The notes below the pieces were generated by a model. It searched no databases and was not told where the DNA came from. It was given only the letters and a program-made list of their open reading frames with translations. This document shows positions 1 to 11,740 of a stretch of 64,000 nt of DNA, piece after piece. The stretch is from Deltaproteobacteria bacterium (GTDB lineage: Bacteria; Myxococcota_A; Polyangia; Nannocystales; Nannocystaceae). The position numbers were made by a program, and so were the translations under genes. The stretch lies in contig JADJEE010000012.1 in assembly GCA_016709225.1 (NCBI GenBank), positions 744,001 through 808,000 on the forward strand, given 5' to 3'. Position 1 is the first letter of the stretch; every line of letters starts with the position of its first letter.

Positions 1-306
1 AGCTCCACCTTCGGCCAGCTCGACCGCCGCGCCGCCGCGGTGCACGTCAACCCCGAGGACGCAGAGGCGCGATCGCTACGCGAGGGCGATCGCGTGCGCG
101 TCTTCAACGCCCAAGGCGAGGTCCACTGCCGCGTGAGCATCGACGCCGACGTCCGCCCCGGCGTCGCCGTGCTCGCCAAGGGCCTGTGGTCGCACCACAC
201 CGACAACGGCGCGACCGCCAACGCACTCGCACCCGACACGCTGGCAGACCTCGGCGGCGGCGCGACCTTCAACGACGCGCGCGTGCAGATCGAGCGCCGC
301 GCCTGA
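1..306 (+). CDS. Molybdopterin-dependent oxidoreductase, C-terminal end (5' truncated)
   Basis: Only the last 101 codons lie in the window, and the frame is open from base 1, so the gene begins outside. The segment matches the C-terminal molybdopterin-dinucleotide-binding beta-barrel of the DMSO-reductase superfamily. It has the pattern of a residue-exchange motif (VNPEDAEARSLREGDRV), a hydrophobic strand, and a terminal 'TANALAPDTLADLGGGATF' stretch typical of formate-dehydrogenase or nitrate-reductase-like proteins. The domain holds the Mo-bisPGD cofactor. The substrate cannot be judged without the N-terminal iron-sulfur and catalytic domains. The next gene is convergent, 19 bases away. Confidence 0.85.
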   Translation, partial: SSTFGQLDRRAAAVHVNPEDAEARSLREGDRVRVFNAQGEVHCRVSIDADVRPGVAVLAKGLWSHHTDNGATANALAPDTLADLGGGATFNDARVQIERRA

Positions 307-325
307 CGCAGGCGGCCGCGAGCCG

Positions 326-1192
326 TCACACTTCGCCGGGTGGCAGCTTCACCACCGGCACGCTGCCCGAGCTGGTGAGCGCCTCACCCACGGTCAACGG
401 CGCGCCGCACCGGCGACAGAAGCGGCTGTCGGCGGCGTGGCCTCGCGCCTCGCAGCTGCTGCACACCAGGCGCTTGCGGTAGGCCTCGACGGTCTGCGCG
501 ATGTCGGAGGACACGATGCCAACCGGCACCGCGATCACACCGTAGCCGAGCACCATCACCAGCGACGCGAGCATGCGACCGGGGATGCTGGTCGGCACCA
601 CGTCGCCGTAGCCGACCGTGGTGAGCGTCGAGATCGCCCAGTACATCCCCTTGGGGATGGTGTCGAAGCCGCCCTCGGGGCCCTCGACGAGGTACATGGT
701 GGTGCCGAGGATGACCGCGATGATGGTCACCGCCGAGACGAACACGACCACCTTGGGCACGCTGGCCTTGATCGCGTGGACCAGCAGCCCGCCCTGATCG
801 GCCCAGCGCCCGTGGCCGAACAGCCGGAACAGCCGCAGCAACCGCAGGCCCCGCAGCACCACCCCCGAGGCCGCACCGGGCACGAACAGCGCCAGGTACA
901 GCGGCAGGGTCGAGACCAGGTCGATGATGCCGAAGAACGACAGCGCATAGCGCAGGCGCACGGGCGCGGCGTACAGCCGCAGCAGGTACTCGGCGGTGAA
1001 CGCCAGCGTGACGACCCACTCGATGCGCTCGAACACCGGGCCGTGGGCGGCCTGCAGCTCGGGCACGCTCTCGAGCACGACCATGACCATGCTCGCGAGC
1101 ACCAGCGCGATGACGAACAGGTCGAACGCCCGCGCGGCCCGGGTCTGCGGCTGATACAGGAATTCGTGCAGTCGCTCGCGCGTGGTCTGCAT
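326..1192 (-). CDS. Voltage-gated potassium channel with C-terminal zinc ribbon
   Basis: A 288-residue six-helix ion channel. It has hydrophobic segments S1-S3, an S4 with arginine every third residue (R114, R117, R120, R123), a pore loop with the selectivity filter TVGYGD (192-197), and S6 up to about residue 230. The cytoplasmic tail carries two CxxC pairs (C244/C247 and C259/C262) that would form a zinc ribbon in place of the usual RCK domain. I chose the ATG at 1192 because it directly precedes the channel domain and a TGg-TAGGCT element ends 7 bases upstream. The open frame extends further back, but only as Arg-rich sequence. It should move K+ through the inner membrane. The function of the ribbon is unknown. 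Confidence 0.88.
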   Translation of the reverse strand: MQTTRERLHEFLYQPQTRAARAFDLFVIALVLASMVMVVLESVPELQAAHGPVFERIEWVVTLAFTAEYLLRLYAAPVRLRYALSFFGIIDLVSTLPLYLALFVPGAASGVVLRGLRLLRLFRLFGHGRWADQGGLLVHAIKASVPKVVVFVSAVTIIAVILGTTMYLVEGPEGGFDTIPKGMYWAISTLTTVGYGDVVPTSIPGRMLASLVMVLGYGVIAVPVGIVSSDIAQTVEAYRKRLVCSSCEARGHAADSRFCRRCGAPLTVGEALTSSGSVPVVKLPPGEV

Positions 1193-1199
1193 CACCGGC

Positions 1200-1205
1200 A
1201 GCCTA
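1200..1205 (-). promoter_or_regulatory. Putative extended -10 of the potassium-channel gene
   Basis: On the minus strand TAGGCT is preceded by TGg and lies 7 bases before the ATG at 1192. Transcription would therefore start at or within a base or two of the start codon (leaderless). Confidence 0.45.
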
Positions 1206-1321
1206 CCAGCGTGGGCCGCTGGGGCCTGCAAAACCCGCGCGGGTTCACGCCGGGGGCCGCGATCGCGCGCTCGGCCGTCCACGGCGGTCGTCTTGACCCG
1301 ATTGCGCGCGGGCGCCCGCGC

Positions 1322-1327
1322 TATAGT
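1322..1327 (+). promoter_or_regulatory. Putative -10 (TATAGT) of the pseudokinase gene
   Basis: TATAGT is 5 of 6 to the sigma-70 consensus in a stretch otherwise nearly all G and C. It ends 8 bases before GTG 1336. A TTGACC at 1293-1298 is too far upstream (23-base spacer) to be a convincing -35. Confidence 0.5.
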
Positions 1328-1335
1328 CCGCGCCG

Positions 1336-2409
1336 GTGAGCGACCCACGCGACGACGACGATGCCGCGGCCGAGCCCGGTCCTGTCGCGGCACCCGACGC
1401 CGACGTCGAGCCCGACGCGACAGCGTCCTCGAAGCCCCCGCCGAAAATGCCCGAACGCGAACCCGACGCGCCGGACTCGGGCTCGTTCGAGGAGGAGACC
1501 CAGCCGATCGAGGCCCCGCCCATCGAGGCCAGCGAGCTGCTGCAGCTGCGCACGATCGCCAGCACGCGCGCCGCGGCGCTCGGCACCGCCGACGAGGAGA
1601 CCCTCGAGCTGCCGGGTGGCGAGCCCATCGAGGCGCTGCCGCGCGGCACCACCATCGCCAGCTTCGTGGTCATCGCGCACATCGGCGAGGACGCGCTCGG
1701 GCCGATCTACTCGGCGTTCGACGTGGTCGCCAATCGCAAGGTCGCGCTGCGTTTGTTGCCGGTACCGACCGACGATCCCGAATCGGCACAGCGGCAGCTC
1801 GCGGTGGTCGACATCATGGCCGCGGTCGCACGGCTGTCGCATCCCTGCATCCTCGCGGTCTACGACGTCGGCACCTGGCAGGGCGGGGTCTACGTTGCGA
1901 TGGAGTCGTTCGACGGCATCGAACTCGCGAAGTGGATGGAGGCGCGCGACGAACCGTTCCCCTGGCGCGCCGTGATCGGCAACGCTCGCGATGTCGGCCG
2001 CGCGCTCGCGGCCGCCCACGCGCAGGGCGTGTTCCACCGCGACTTCACCCCCGACAAGGTGCTGCTGGGCCCGCCGGGTTCGCTGCGGGTGGCCGACTTC
2101 TCGCTCGCGCCGGCGGTCATCGACGCGCCCGATGCACCCACCGAAGACGTCGCGCGGCTGCGCAAGCGCCTGGGCCTGGACGGTGCGGTGCCGCCGTTGA
2201 TGATCGGCACCATCGAGTACGCCGCGCCGGAGGTGCTCGCGGGCGCCGAAGCCGATGCGCGCAGCGATCAGTTCTCGTTCTGCGTCGCGCTCTACGAGGC
2301 GCTCTACGGCGAGCGGCCGTGGCCAGCCGACACCCGCAACGCGCTCGCGGGCGAGATGGCCGACGGCCCGCCGCGCACCGCCCCCGATCACAGCCGCGTG
2401 CCAGCGTAG
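1336..2409 (+). CDS. Hanks-type pseudokinase, N-terminal part of a gene interrupted by TAG
   Basis: The frame has a disordered acidic leader (about 1-105) and then a protein-kinase fold (about 106 onward). The catalytic signatures are degraded. The glycine loop reads GEDALG (117-122), the VAIK lysine is Arg139, HRDxKxxN is HRDFTPDK (234-241, losing the Lys and Asn), and DFG is DFS (254-256). The APE motif (297-299) and the Asp after the Arg-Ser at 309-310 are kept. Without the ATP lysine and the metal-binding Asn it is probably a pseudokinase. Translation ends at TAG 2407-2409, inside the last helices of the kinase fold. The same frame continues to 4227 with the rest of the domain, a membrane helix and TPRs. 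GTG 1336 is chosen because TATAGT lies 8 bases upstream. Confidence 0.8.
   Translation: MSDPRDDDDAAAEPGPVAAPDADVEPDATASSKPPPKMPEREPDAPDSGSFEEETQPIEAPPIEASELLQLRTIASTRAAALGTADEETLELPGGEPIEALPRGTTIASFVVIAHIGEDALGPIYSAFDVVANRKVALRLLPVPTDDPESAQRQLAVVDIMAAVARLSHPCILAVYDVGTWQGGVYVAMESFDGIELAKWMEARDEPFPWRAVIGNARDVGRALAAAHAQGVFHRDFTPDKVLLGPPGSLRVADFSLAPAVIDAPDAPTEDVARLRKRLGLDGAVPPLMIGTIEYAAPEVLAGAEADARSDQFSFCVALYEALYGERPWPADTRNALAGEMADGPPRTAPDHSRVPA
2407..2409 (+). other. In-frame TAG inside kinase-TPR gene
   Basis: The amber codon falls between 'RVPA' and 'LRDALLRGL'. Flanking residues on both sides fit one continuous kinase C-lobe, and the frame is unchanged. One base change from TGG, CAG or similar would explain it. 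It may be a real nonsense mutation, a read-through site or a sequencing error. Confidence 0.85.
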
Positions 2410-2421
2410 CTGCGCGATGCG

Positions 2422-4227
2422 TTGCTGCGCGGCCTGCAGATCGCCCCCGAGGATCGCTGGCCGTCGATGGAACGGCTCATCCGCGAGCTCGATCGCGATC
2501 CCGCGGCGAGCCGTCGACGATGGCAGCGAGGGCTCGCGGCGATCACCGTGGTCGGCACGCTCGCGGGTGCCGGCGCGTGGTGGGTCGATCGCACCGAGCA
2601 GCGCTGTGCCGAGGCCGGCAGCGAGCTCGAGGGGGTGTGGGACGCCCGTCGCCGCGCGGAGCTGTCACGGGTGTTCGAGGGCGACGGCGCGGCCTATGCC
2701 GTCGACAACGCGCGGGCGGTCGGCGATGCCATCGACGCGTGGGCAGCGGTGTGGTCGCACCTGCAGGTCGAGGCCTGCGAGGTCACACGCGTGCGCGGCG
2801 AGGCCTCGGAGGAGCTCTACACCGAGCGTCGCGCGTGCATGGCGGTGCGACTCGACGAGCTGCGAGCGCTGTTGGCGATGCTCGAGTCGATCGACGCCGA
2901 GGGCCACGAGCGCGCGCTCGCGGCCGCCGAGTCGTTGACCTCGACGCGGGTGTGCACGCGGCCGTCGGGCCTGCTCGAGCTCGCGGTCGGTCCCGATGTC
3001 GATCCCGCGCGAGTCGACGATCTGCGGCTGCGCATCGCTCGAGCCACCACGCTGCTGCAGCTCGGGCGCGCGCGTGCGGTCGAGGCCTCGCTGCCGGAGC
3101 TCGAGCGCGACGCCGACGGTCTGGCGCAGGCGGGCGTGCAGGTGCAGCTGGCGCAGCTGCGCGGCGCGACGGCGCGGGCGCTGGGCCGTGACGACGCCGC
3201 CATCGACGCCTTCCACGACGCCGCGATCCGGGCCAGCCAGAACGAGCTCGATCAGGCGCTCGCGCTGGCGTGGCTCGAGCTGGCCGCCATCTTCGCCGAC
3301 GGCAAGCAGCTCGACGAGGCGACCCGCGCCCTCGACCACGCGCGCAGCTTGGTCGAGCGCACGCCCTACGACGAGGTGCGCTGGCGCGTGGCCGCGACCG
3401 CCGGCCAGATCTCCGCACGGGCCGGGCGCGACGCCGACGCGCTCGCGCGCTACCACGAGGCGCTCGCACAGCTCGAGCGTCGACGAGCCTCGACCACCGC
3501 GCGCTACGACCTCCTGCTGCAGCTGGGCGAGCTGACGGCCGCGCGCGGCGACGTGCCGGCGGCGACCGGCTACTTCACGCGCGCGCTCGAGCTGGTGCGC
3601 GACCGCCTGGGCCCGCAGCACCCGACGTTGGCGACGCCGCTGCTGCGCCTGGGTGAGCTGCAGCTGCCGCGCGAGGGCACCGCGGCCGCACGCGCGACCT
3701 GGGAGCGCGCGCTGGTCATCGTCGCCGAGGCCCACCGCTCCGACGCCAACGCGGTGGTCGAGATGCTGCTGCGCATGGCGACCGCGCTGCGCGAGCACGG
3801 CGATGCCGACGGCGCGCTCGAGTACGACGGCCGTGCGCTCGCGGCCATCGAGAGCACCCACGGCGACGACGACGCCCGCGCGACGGTGTGGCTCGACGAG
3901 GGGCGCAGCCTGCTGGCGCTTGGTCGCGTCGCGCAGGCCCGCGTGCCGCTCGAGCGCAGCCTCGCCCACCGCGAGTCGGTGCTCGCGAGCCTGGGACCGA
4001 CGTCCGCCACCACCAGTGGCAACGCCAGCCATCGCAGCGCGGCGGCGCAGATGGTGCTCGACGCCGGCGCCGAGCTGGTGCGGGCACTCGCAGCGCAGGA
4101 TCCCGCCTCCGACGCGGCCACCCAGCTGGCCCGCCGCCTGCGCGTGGTCGCGGCGCAGCACCGCCTCACGGTACCGTCGTGGCTGGTGGGTGTGACCGAC
4201 ACCGCCGCCTCGGGGGCTCCGCCGTGA
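2422..4227 (+). CDS. C-terminal part of interrupted pseudokinase: kinase C-lobe, membrane helix, TPR region
   Basis: This is the same frame as 1336-2409, downstream of the TAG. It begins with the end of the kinase C-lobe (LRGLQIAPEDRWPSM). A single membrane helix follows (about 2530-2590) that should place the rest outside the inner membrane. Next is a Cys-containing spacer with 'EACEVTRVRGEASEE', shared with the kinase gene at 8774, then a long alanine/leucine-rich helical region with degenerate TPRs to the end. TTG 2422 is the first usable start after the stop, but there is no sign of a separate promoter, so an independent product is doubtful. The stop codon (4225-4227) overlaps the GTG of the next gene, so the two look translationally coupled. 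Confidence 0.65.
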   Translation: MLRGLQIAPEDRWPSMERLIRELDRDPAASRRRWQRGLAAITVVGTLAGAGAWWVDRTEQRCAEAGSELEGVWDARRRAELSRVFEGDGAAYAVDNARAVGDAIDAWAAVWSHLQVEACEVTRVRGEASEELYTERRACMAVRLDELRALLAMLESIDAEGHERALAAAESLTSTRVCTRPSGLLELAVGPDVDPARVDDLRLRIARATTLLQLGRARAVEASLPELERDADGLAQAGVQVQLAQLRGATARALGRDDAAIDAFHDAAIRASQNELDQALALAWLELAAIFADGKQLDEATRALDHARSLVERTPYDEVRWRVAATAGQISARAGRDADALARYHEALAQLERRRASTTARYDLLLQLGELTAARGDVPAATGYFTRALELVRDRLGPQHPTLATPLLRLGELQLPREGTAAARATWERALVIVAEAHRSDANAVVEMLLRMATALREHGDADGALEYDGRALAAIESTHGDDDARATVWLDEGRSLLALGRVAQARVPLERSLAHRESVLASLGPTSATTSGNASHRSAAAQMVLDAGAELVRALAAQDPASDAATQLARRLRVVAAQHRLTVPSWLVGVTDTAASGAPP

Positions 4228-5126
4228 TCGCACGTGTCGCTGCGTTGGCACTGCTGTGCACGGTCGCGTGTGACAAGCAGCGCGCGGCAGCGAAGGTCGC
4301 GAGCGCGGTGCTGGCCGAGCGGCCGCCTCGCACCGCGCCCAAGTCCGACAGCCTCGTCGCCGGCATGCTGGTGGCCGGCGATCCGACACCGGCACCCACG
4401 GCAGCGGAGCTGCTCGCCACCGCCAAGCTGGTCGGCATCGGCGGTGGCGCGGACGCGTGGTTGTTCGACGAGGCCATGCCCGACGACAACCCCGGCTGGA
4501 TCGGCCCGCGCATCGATCGCGCCGGCGGCTCGAAGGCGGGCCGCGATCAGCTGGCGCTGCGACGCGCCGCATTCGCGAGCCACGTGCCTGCCGTCGGTGA
4601 CCGCGGCGATCTCGACGATCGCGAGCTCGCCGAGCGGGGCATTCGGGCCGGCGCCGATCTGGTCGCGCTGGTCGGCCCCGAGCGCAGCTGCATCGCCGGC
4701 CGCGGCACCCCGTTCGTGCAGGCGGTCGATCTCGGCGGCCACGTGCTCGACGTGCGGTGGCGACTCGATGGCTGCGGCGAGGGCCCATGGGCGCCGATCG
4801 GGCTGGTCACCGATCGCGTGCCGGTGGCGCTGCGTTGGGTGCCGTTCTCGTGCGAGCCCGACGACGCCGGCGCGCGTTGGCAGGATCCTGCAATCGGCGA
4901 CGGCGTGATCCGCTTGGGCGCGCTGTGGCAGCTCGAGGCGCCGGTCGCGTTGGTCGGCGTCGACGACGACGGTGGCGTGATGTGGATCGTGGGCGACGAC
5001 GGGTTGCAGCCGGCGCGACGCTTCGCGACCGGTGACACCGTGCCACGACGCCTCGATTGCGGCGATGCACCGACCGCCGCCGACGCCGATGCGGTCGACG
5101 ACGATCGCGACACCGACGTCCCCTGA
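4224..5126 (+). CDS. Putative lipoprotein coupled to the kinase-TPR gene
   Basis: A 300-residue protein with a lipoprotein signal (hydrophobic VAALALLCTVAC, lipid Cys near residue 16). I do not recognise a family. The body contains several cysteines, and 'GADLVALVGPERSCIAGRG' is followed by alternating hydrophobic strands. The C-terminus is strongly acidic (Asp-rich). GTG 4224 is the preferred start because it shares GTGA with the kinase stop codon and directly precedes the signal peptide. The open frame extends upstream only as Arg-rich sequence. The coupling suggests it works with the periplasmic TPR part of the upstream protein, which is inference. Confidence 0.75.
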   Translation: MIARVAALALLCTVACDKQRAAAKVASAVLAERPPRTAPKSDSLVAGMLVAGDPTPAPTAAELLATAKLVGIGGGADAWLFDEAMPDDNPGWIGPRIDRAGGSKAGRDQLALRRAAFASHVPAVGDRGDLDDRELAERGIRAGADLVALVGPERSCIAGRGTPFVQAVDLGGHVLDVRWRLDGCGEGPWAPIGLVTDRVPVALRWVPFSCEPDDAGARWQDPAIGDGVIRLGALWQLEAPVALVGVDDDGGVMWIVGDDGLQPARRFATGDTVPRRLDCGDAPTAADADAVDDDRDTDVP

Positions 5127-5311
5127 CGCGGCGCGGCGATCCACATGCACCAGCGCCGGACCGGCGAACTGCCGGAGTGCAAGCGAGACGACGGGTCGTG
5201 CACGCGAAGAAGCACCGCCGTGACGGTCGTCGTGCGCGGGGCCACGAATGCGCGGGCGCGATGCAACAACTACGGCCGACCCGCGTCATCCGTCTGAATC
5301 GGACCCCCTGC

Positions 5312-6205
5312 GTGCCCGCTCGACCCCACCGCCCCGCTGCCAGGCTCCACCTGCGTGCGCCGGCGCTCGCCCTCGCGATCGCATCGGGCTGCTTCTCGGA
5401 GTCCCCGGCGCAGGAGTCCACGGCGGCCTCGATCGGCGAGGGCGGCAGCAGCGGCGAGCCGAGCACCAGCAGCGGCGACACCACCTCGGGTGCATCGAGC
5501 ACGGACGCCGGGGACACCACCACCACGCCGATCGTGACCGACGGCTCGCTCGACACCGGCGGGACCACGGCGGCGGACAGCGGCGAGTCCTCCGGCGGCG
5601 CCGACGACAGCTCCACCACCGCCCCCGACGCGACCTCGAGCTCGAGCGGCGGCGAGTCGTCGAGCAGCGGCGAGCCCGAGCCGCTCACGGTCGACCAGCT
5701 CGTGCCCGGCGACCTCGTGATCACCGAGGTGATGTGGAACCCCTACTGCACCGGTGACGCCTGCGAGTGGGTCGAGCTGTGGAACGCGACCGGCCAGGTC
5801 GTCAACCTGCTCGATCTCTACGTGCAGGACATCGACGAGAGCGTCGGCAATCAAGGTCGGATCACCGACGACGTCTTCGTGGGCCCCGGCGAGTACGCGG
5901 TGATCGCCCGTGGCATCGGCGACTGGCCCTACTTCTTCGAAGCCACGGCGGCCTACGGCCCCAACCCCGGCCTCAACAACTCCGACCCCGACACGGTGCT
6001 CGTGCGCAGCGAAGCCATGGTGCTCGACGAGATTCCCACGCTGCCCTTCGATACGCCGCAGGGCACCGCCTGGTCGCTCTCCGGCAGCACGCTCGGCGCC
6101 GACGACAACGACAACGCCTTCAACTGGTGCCTCGCGGACACCGTGCTCGACACCACCGTGACCGACGAGTACGGCACACCGCTCGAAGCGAACCCGGACT
6201 GCTGA
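5312..6205 (+). CDS. Lamin-tail-domain lipoprotein
   Basis: It has a signal peptide with a lipobox-like ending (ALAIASGC). A spacer of about 90 residues follows, almost entirely Ser, Thr, Gly, Asp and Glu. The C-terminal domain of about 150 residues begins DLVITEVMWNP and contains CEWVELWNATGQVVNL. This is the signature of bacterial lamin-tail domains (LTD), Ig-like modules on secreted and surface proteins. The spacer would hold the domain away from the membrane. GTG 5312 gives a signal peptide of normal length. ATG 5261 in the same frame is possible but would make it about 17 residues longer. The role is unknown, with adhesion or surface attachment the usual guess. Confidence 0.82.
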   Translation: MPARPHRPAARLHLRAPALALAIASGCFSESPAQESTAASIGEGGSSGEPSTSSGDTTSGASSTDAGDTTTTPIVTDGSLDTGGTTAADSGESSGGADDSSTTAPDATSSSSGGESSSSGEPEPLTVDQLVPGDLVITEVMWNPYCTGDACEWVELWNATGQVVNLLDLYVQDIDESVGNQGRITDDVFVGPGEYAVIARGIGDWPYFFEATAAYGPNPGLNNSDPDTVLVRSEAMVLDEIPTLPFDTPQGTAWSLSGSTLGADDNDNAFNWCLADTVLDTTVTDEYGTPLEANPDC

Positions 6206-6262
6206 CGGCAGGCGCGGGATTCCACGGCCGCGGTCTGTGCTCGACCGCGCGATCCCCCGCGG

Positions 6263-6880
6263 TCACGTCGGCAGGCCCAGTCGGGCTGCGAGCGCCGCCC
6301 GCGAGTGGATGCCGAGTCGCTCGTAGACGTTCGACAGGTGCCGACCGACGGTGGCCGGGCTGATGTGTAGCTGCTTGCCGATCTCGGCGTTGGTCAGGCC
6401 GGTCGCGACCAGGCGTGCGACCTCGAGCTCGCGGGGCGACAGCGGCAACGCGGGTGCGGGTGCGGGCGTCGGCACCGGAGCCGATGCCACCGGGGTCGCG
6501 GCCACCGGCGCGGCCACGGCTTGCCCGCGCGCACCGACGTAGCGCAGTCGCAGCACCACCGGCCCGATGCGCAGCTCGTCGCCGTCACGCAGCGAGGCCT
6601 GCTCGACCTTGCGGCCGTTGAGGTGCGTGCCGTTGCGCGACGCGAGGTCGACCAGCAAGATCGCCCCGCTCGCCTCGACCACCAGCCGCGCGTGCTTGCG
6701 CGAGACGCCATCGACCGGAATCGGCACGTCGACGGCGGCATCGCGTCCGATCACGAACACGCCGGGGGCCAAGCGGCGGGGCGGCCCCGGTTGGGCGCCG
6801 CGCACGATCTCGAGGTACGGCGTCCCGAGCTGCGTCTGCTCCGCCTCGTCGTAGTCGCTCGTGGGCCCGTCGTTCGGCAA
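6263..6880 (-). CDS. FHA domain-LuxR-type HTH regulator
   Basis: A forkhead-associated (FHA) domain (about 22-115) carries the expected phosphothreonine-binding pattern: GRD at 45-47, SRKH at 60-63 and NGT at 83-85. A Pro/Ala-rich linker leads to a LuxR/GerE helix-turn-helix (about 145-205, LSPRELEVARLVATGLTNAEIG and ISPATVGRHLSNVYERLGI). The likely job is a transcription factor whose activity depends on binding a Thr-phosphorylated partner, consistent with the kinases nearby. I prefer TTG 6880 (…PNDGPTSDYDEAEQ), which has TGg-TAGATT 10 bases upstream. ATG 6964 in the same frame adds 28 Arg/Gly-rich residues and would leave only 41 bases to the divergent transporter gene. Confidence 0.85.
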   Translation of the reverse strand: MPNDGPTSDYDEAEQTQLGTPYLEIVRGAQPGPPRRLAPGVFVIGRDAAVDVPIPVDGVSRKHARLVVEASGAILLVDLASRNGTHLNGRKVEQASLRDGDELRIGPVVLRLRYVGARGQAVAAPVAATPVASAPVPTPAPAPALPLSPRELEVARLVATGLTNAEIGKQLHISPATVGRHLSNVYERLGIHSRAALAARLGLPT

Positions 6881-6890
6881 GGGAGCACCC

Positions 6891-6896
6891 AATCTA
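6891..6896 (-). promoter_or_regulatory. Putative extended -10 for the FHA-LuxR gene
   Basis: Minus-strand TGg-TAGATT ends 10 bases before TTG 6880. It is used to favour TTG 6880 over ATG 6964, which lies upstream of this element. Confidence 0.4.
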
Positions 6897-7005
6897 CCAT
6901 GTGACCGTACGCATGGCCTCGGTGACGCGCCGCCTTGCGGCGCGCGCCCGCGATAGGTGAGCATGCCGCAGCCGTCGTTGCAGCCCTCGCCGACGCCCCG
7001 CGAAC

Positions 7006-8685
<1,680 letters not shown>

Positions 8686-8688
8686 TGC

Positions 8689-8710
8689 GATGGCGGCGAC
8701 GGCCGCCATC
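8689..8710 (+). terminator. Hairpin after the peptide transporter gene
   Basis: A perfect 8-base stem (GATGGCGG / CCGCCATC) with a 6-base loop starts 4 bases after the transporter stop codon. There is no T-tract, so it could be a weak terminator or an mRNA 3'-end stabiliser. Confidence 0.4.
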
Positions 8711-8765
8711 CGTGCACGCCCTGGTCTGTAGCCCAGAGGTTCGTCTGCGTCGCCGAGCTGCCTGC

Positions 8766-8771
8766 TATGCT
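8766..8771 (+). promoter_or_regulatory. Putative extended -10 (TGc-TATGCT) of kinase gene
   Basis: TGcTATGCT ends only 2 bases before ATG 8774. A transcript starting about 7 bases downstream would miss that ATG and could begin translation at the in-frame GTG 8783. Confidence 0.4.
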
Positions 8772-8773
8772 CG

Positions 8774-11710
<2,937 letters not shown>

Positions 11711-11740
11711 GCGGCGGTTGGCCGCCTGTCCGCATCGGCT

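Noticed and set aside
1293..1298. TTGACC as a -35 for the pseudokinase promoter
   Set aside because: The spacer to TATAGT would be 23 bases, outside the workable range.
3570..5150. Open frame of 526 codons on the minus strand
   Set aside because: It overlaps conserved TPR and lipoprotein sequence on the plus strand, and its own product has no recognisable pattern.
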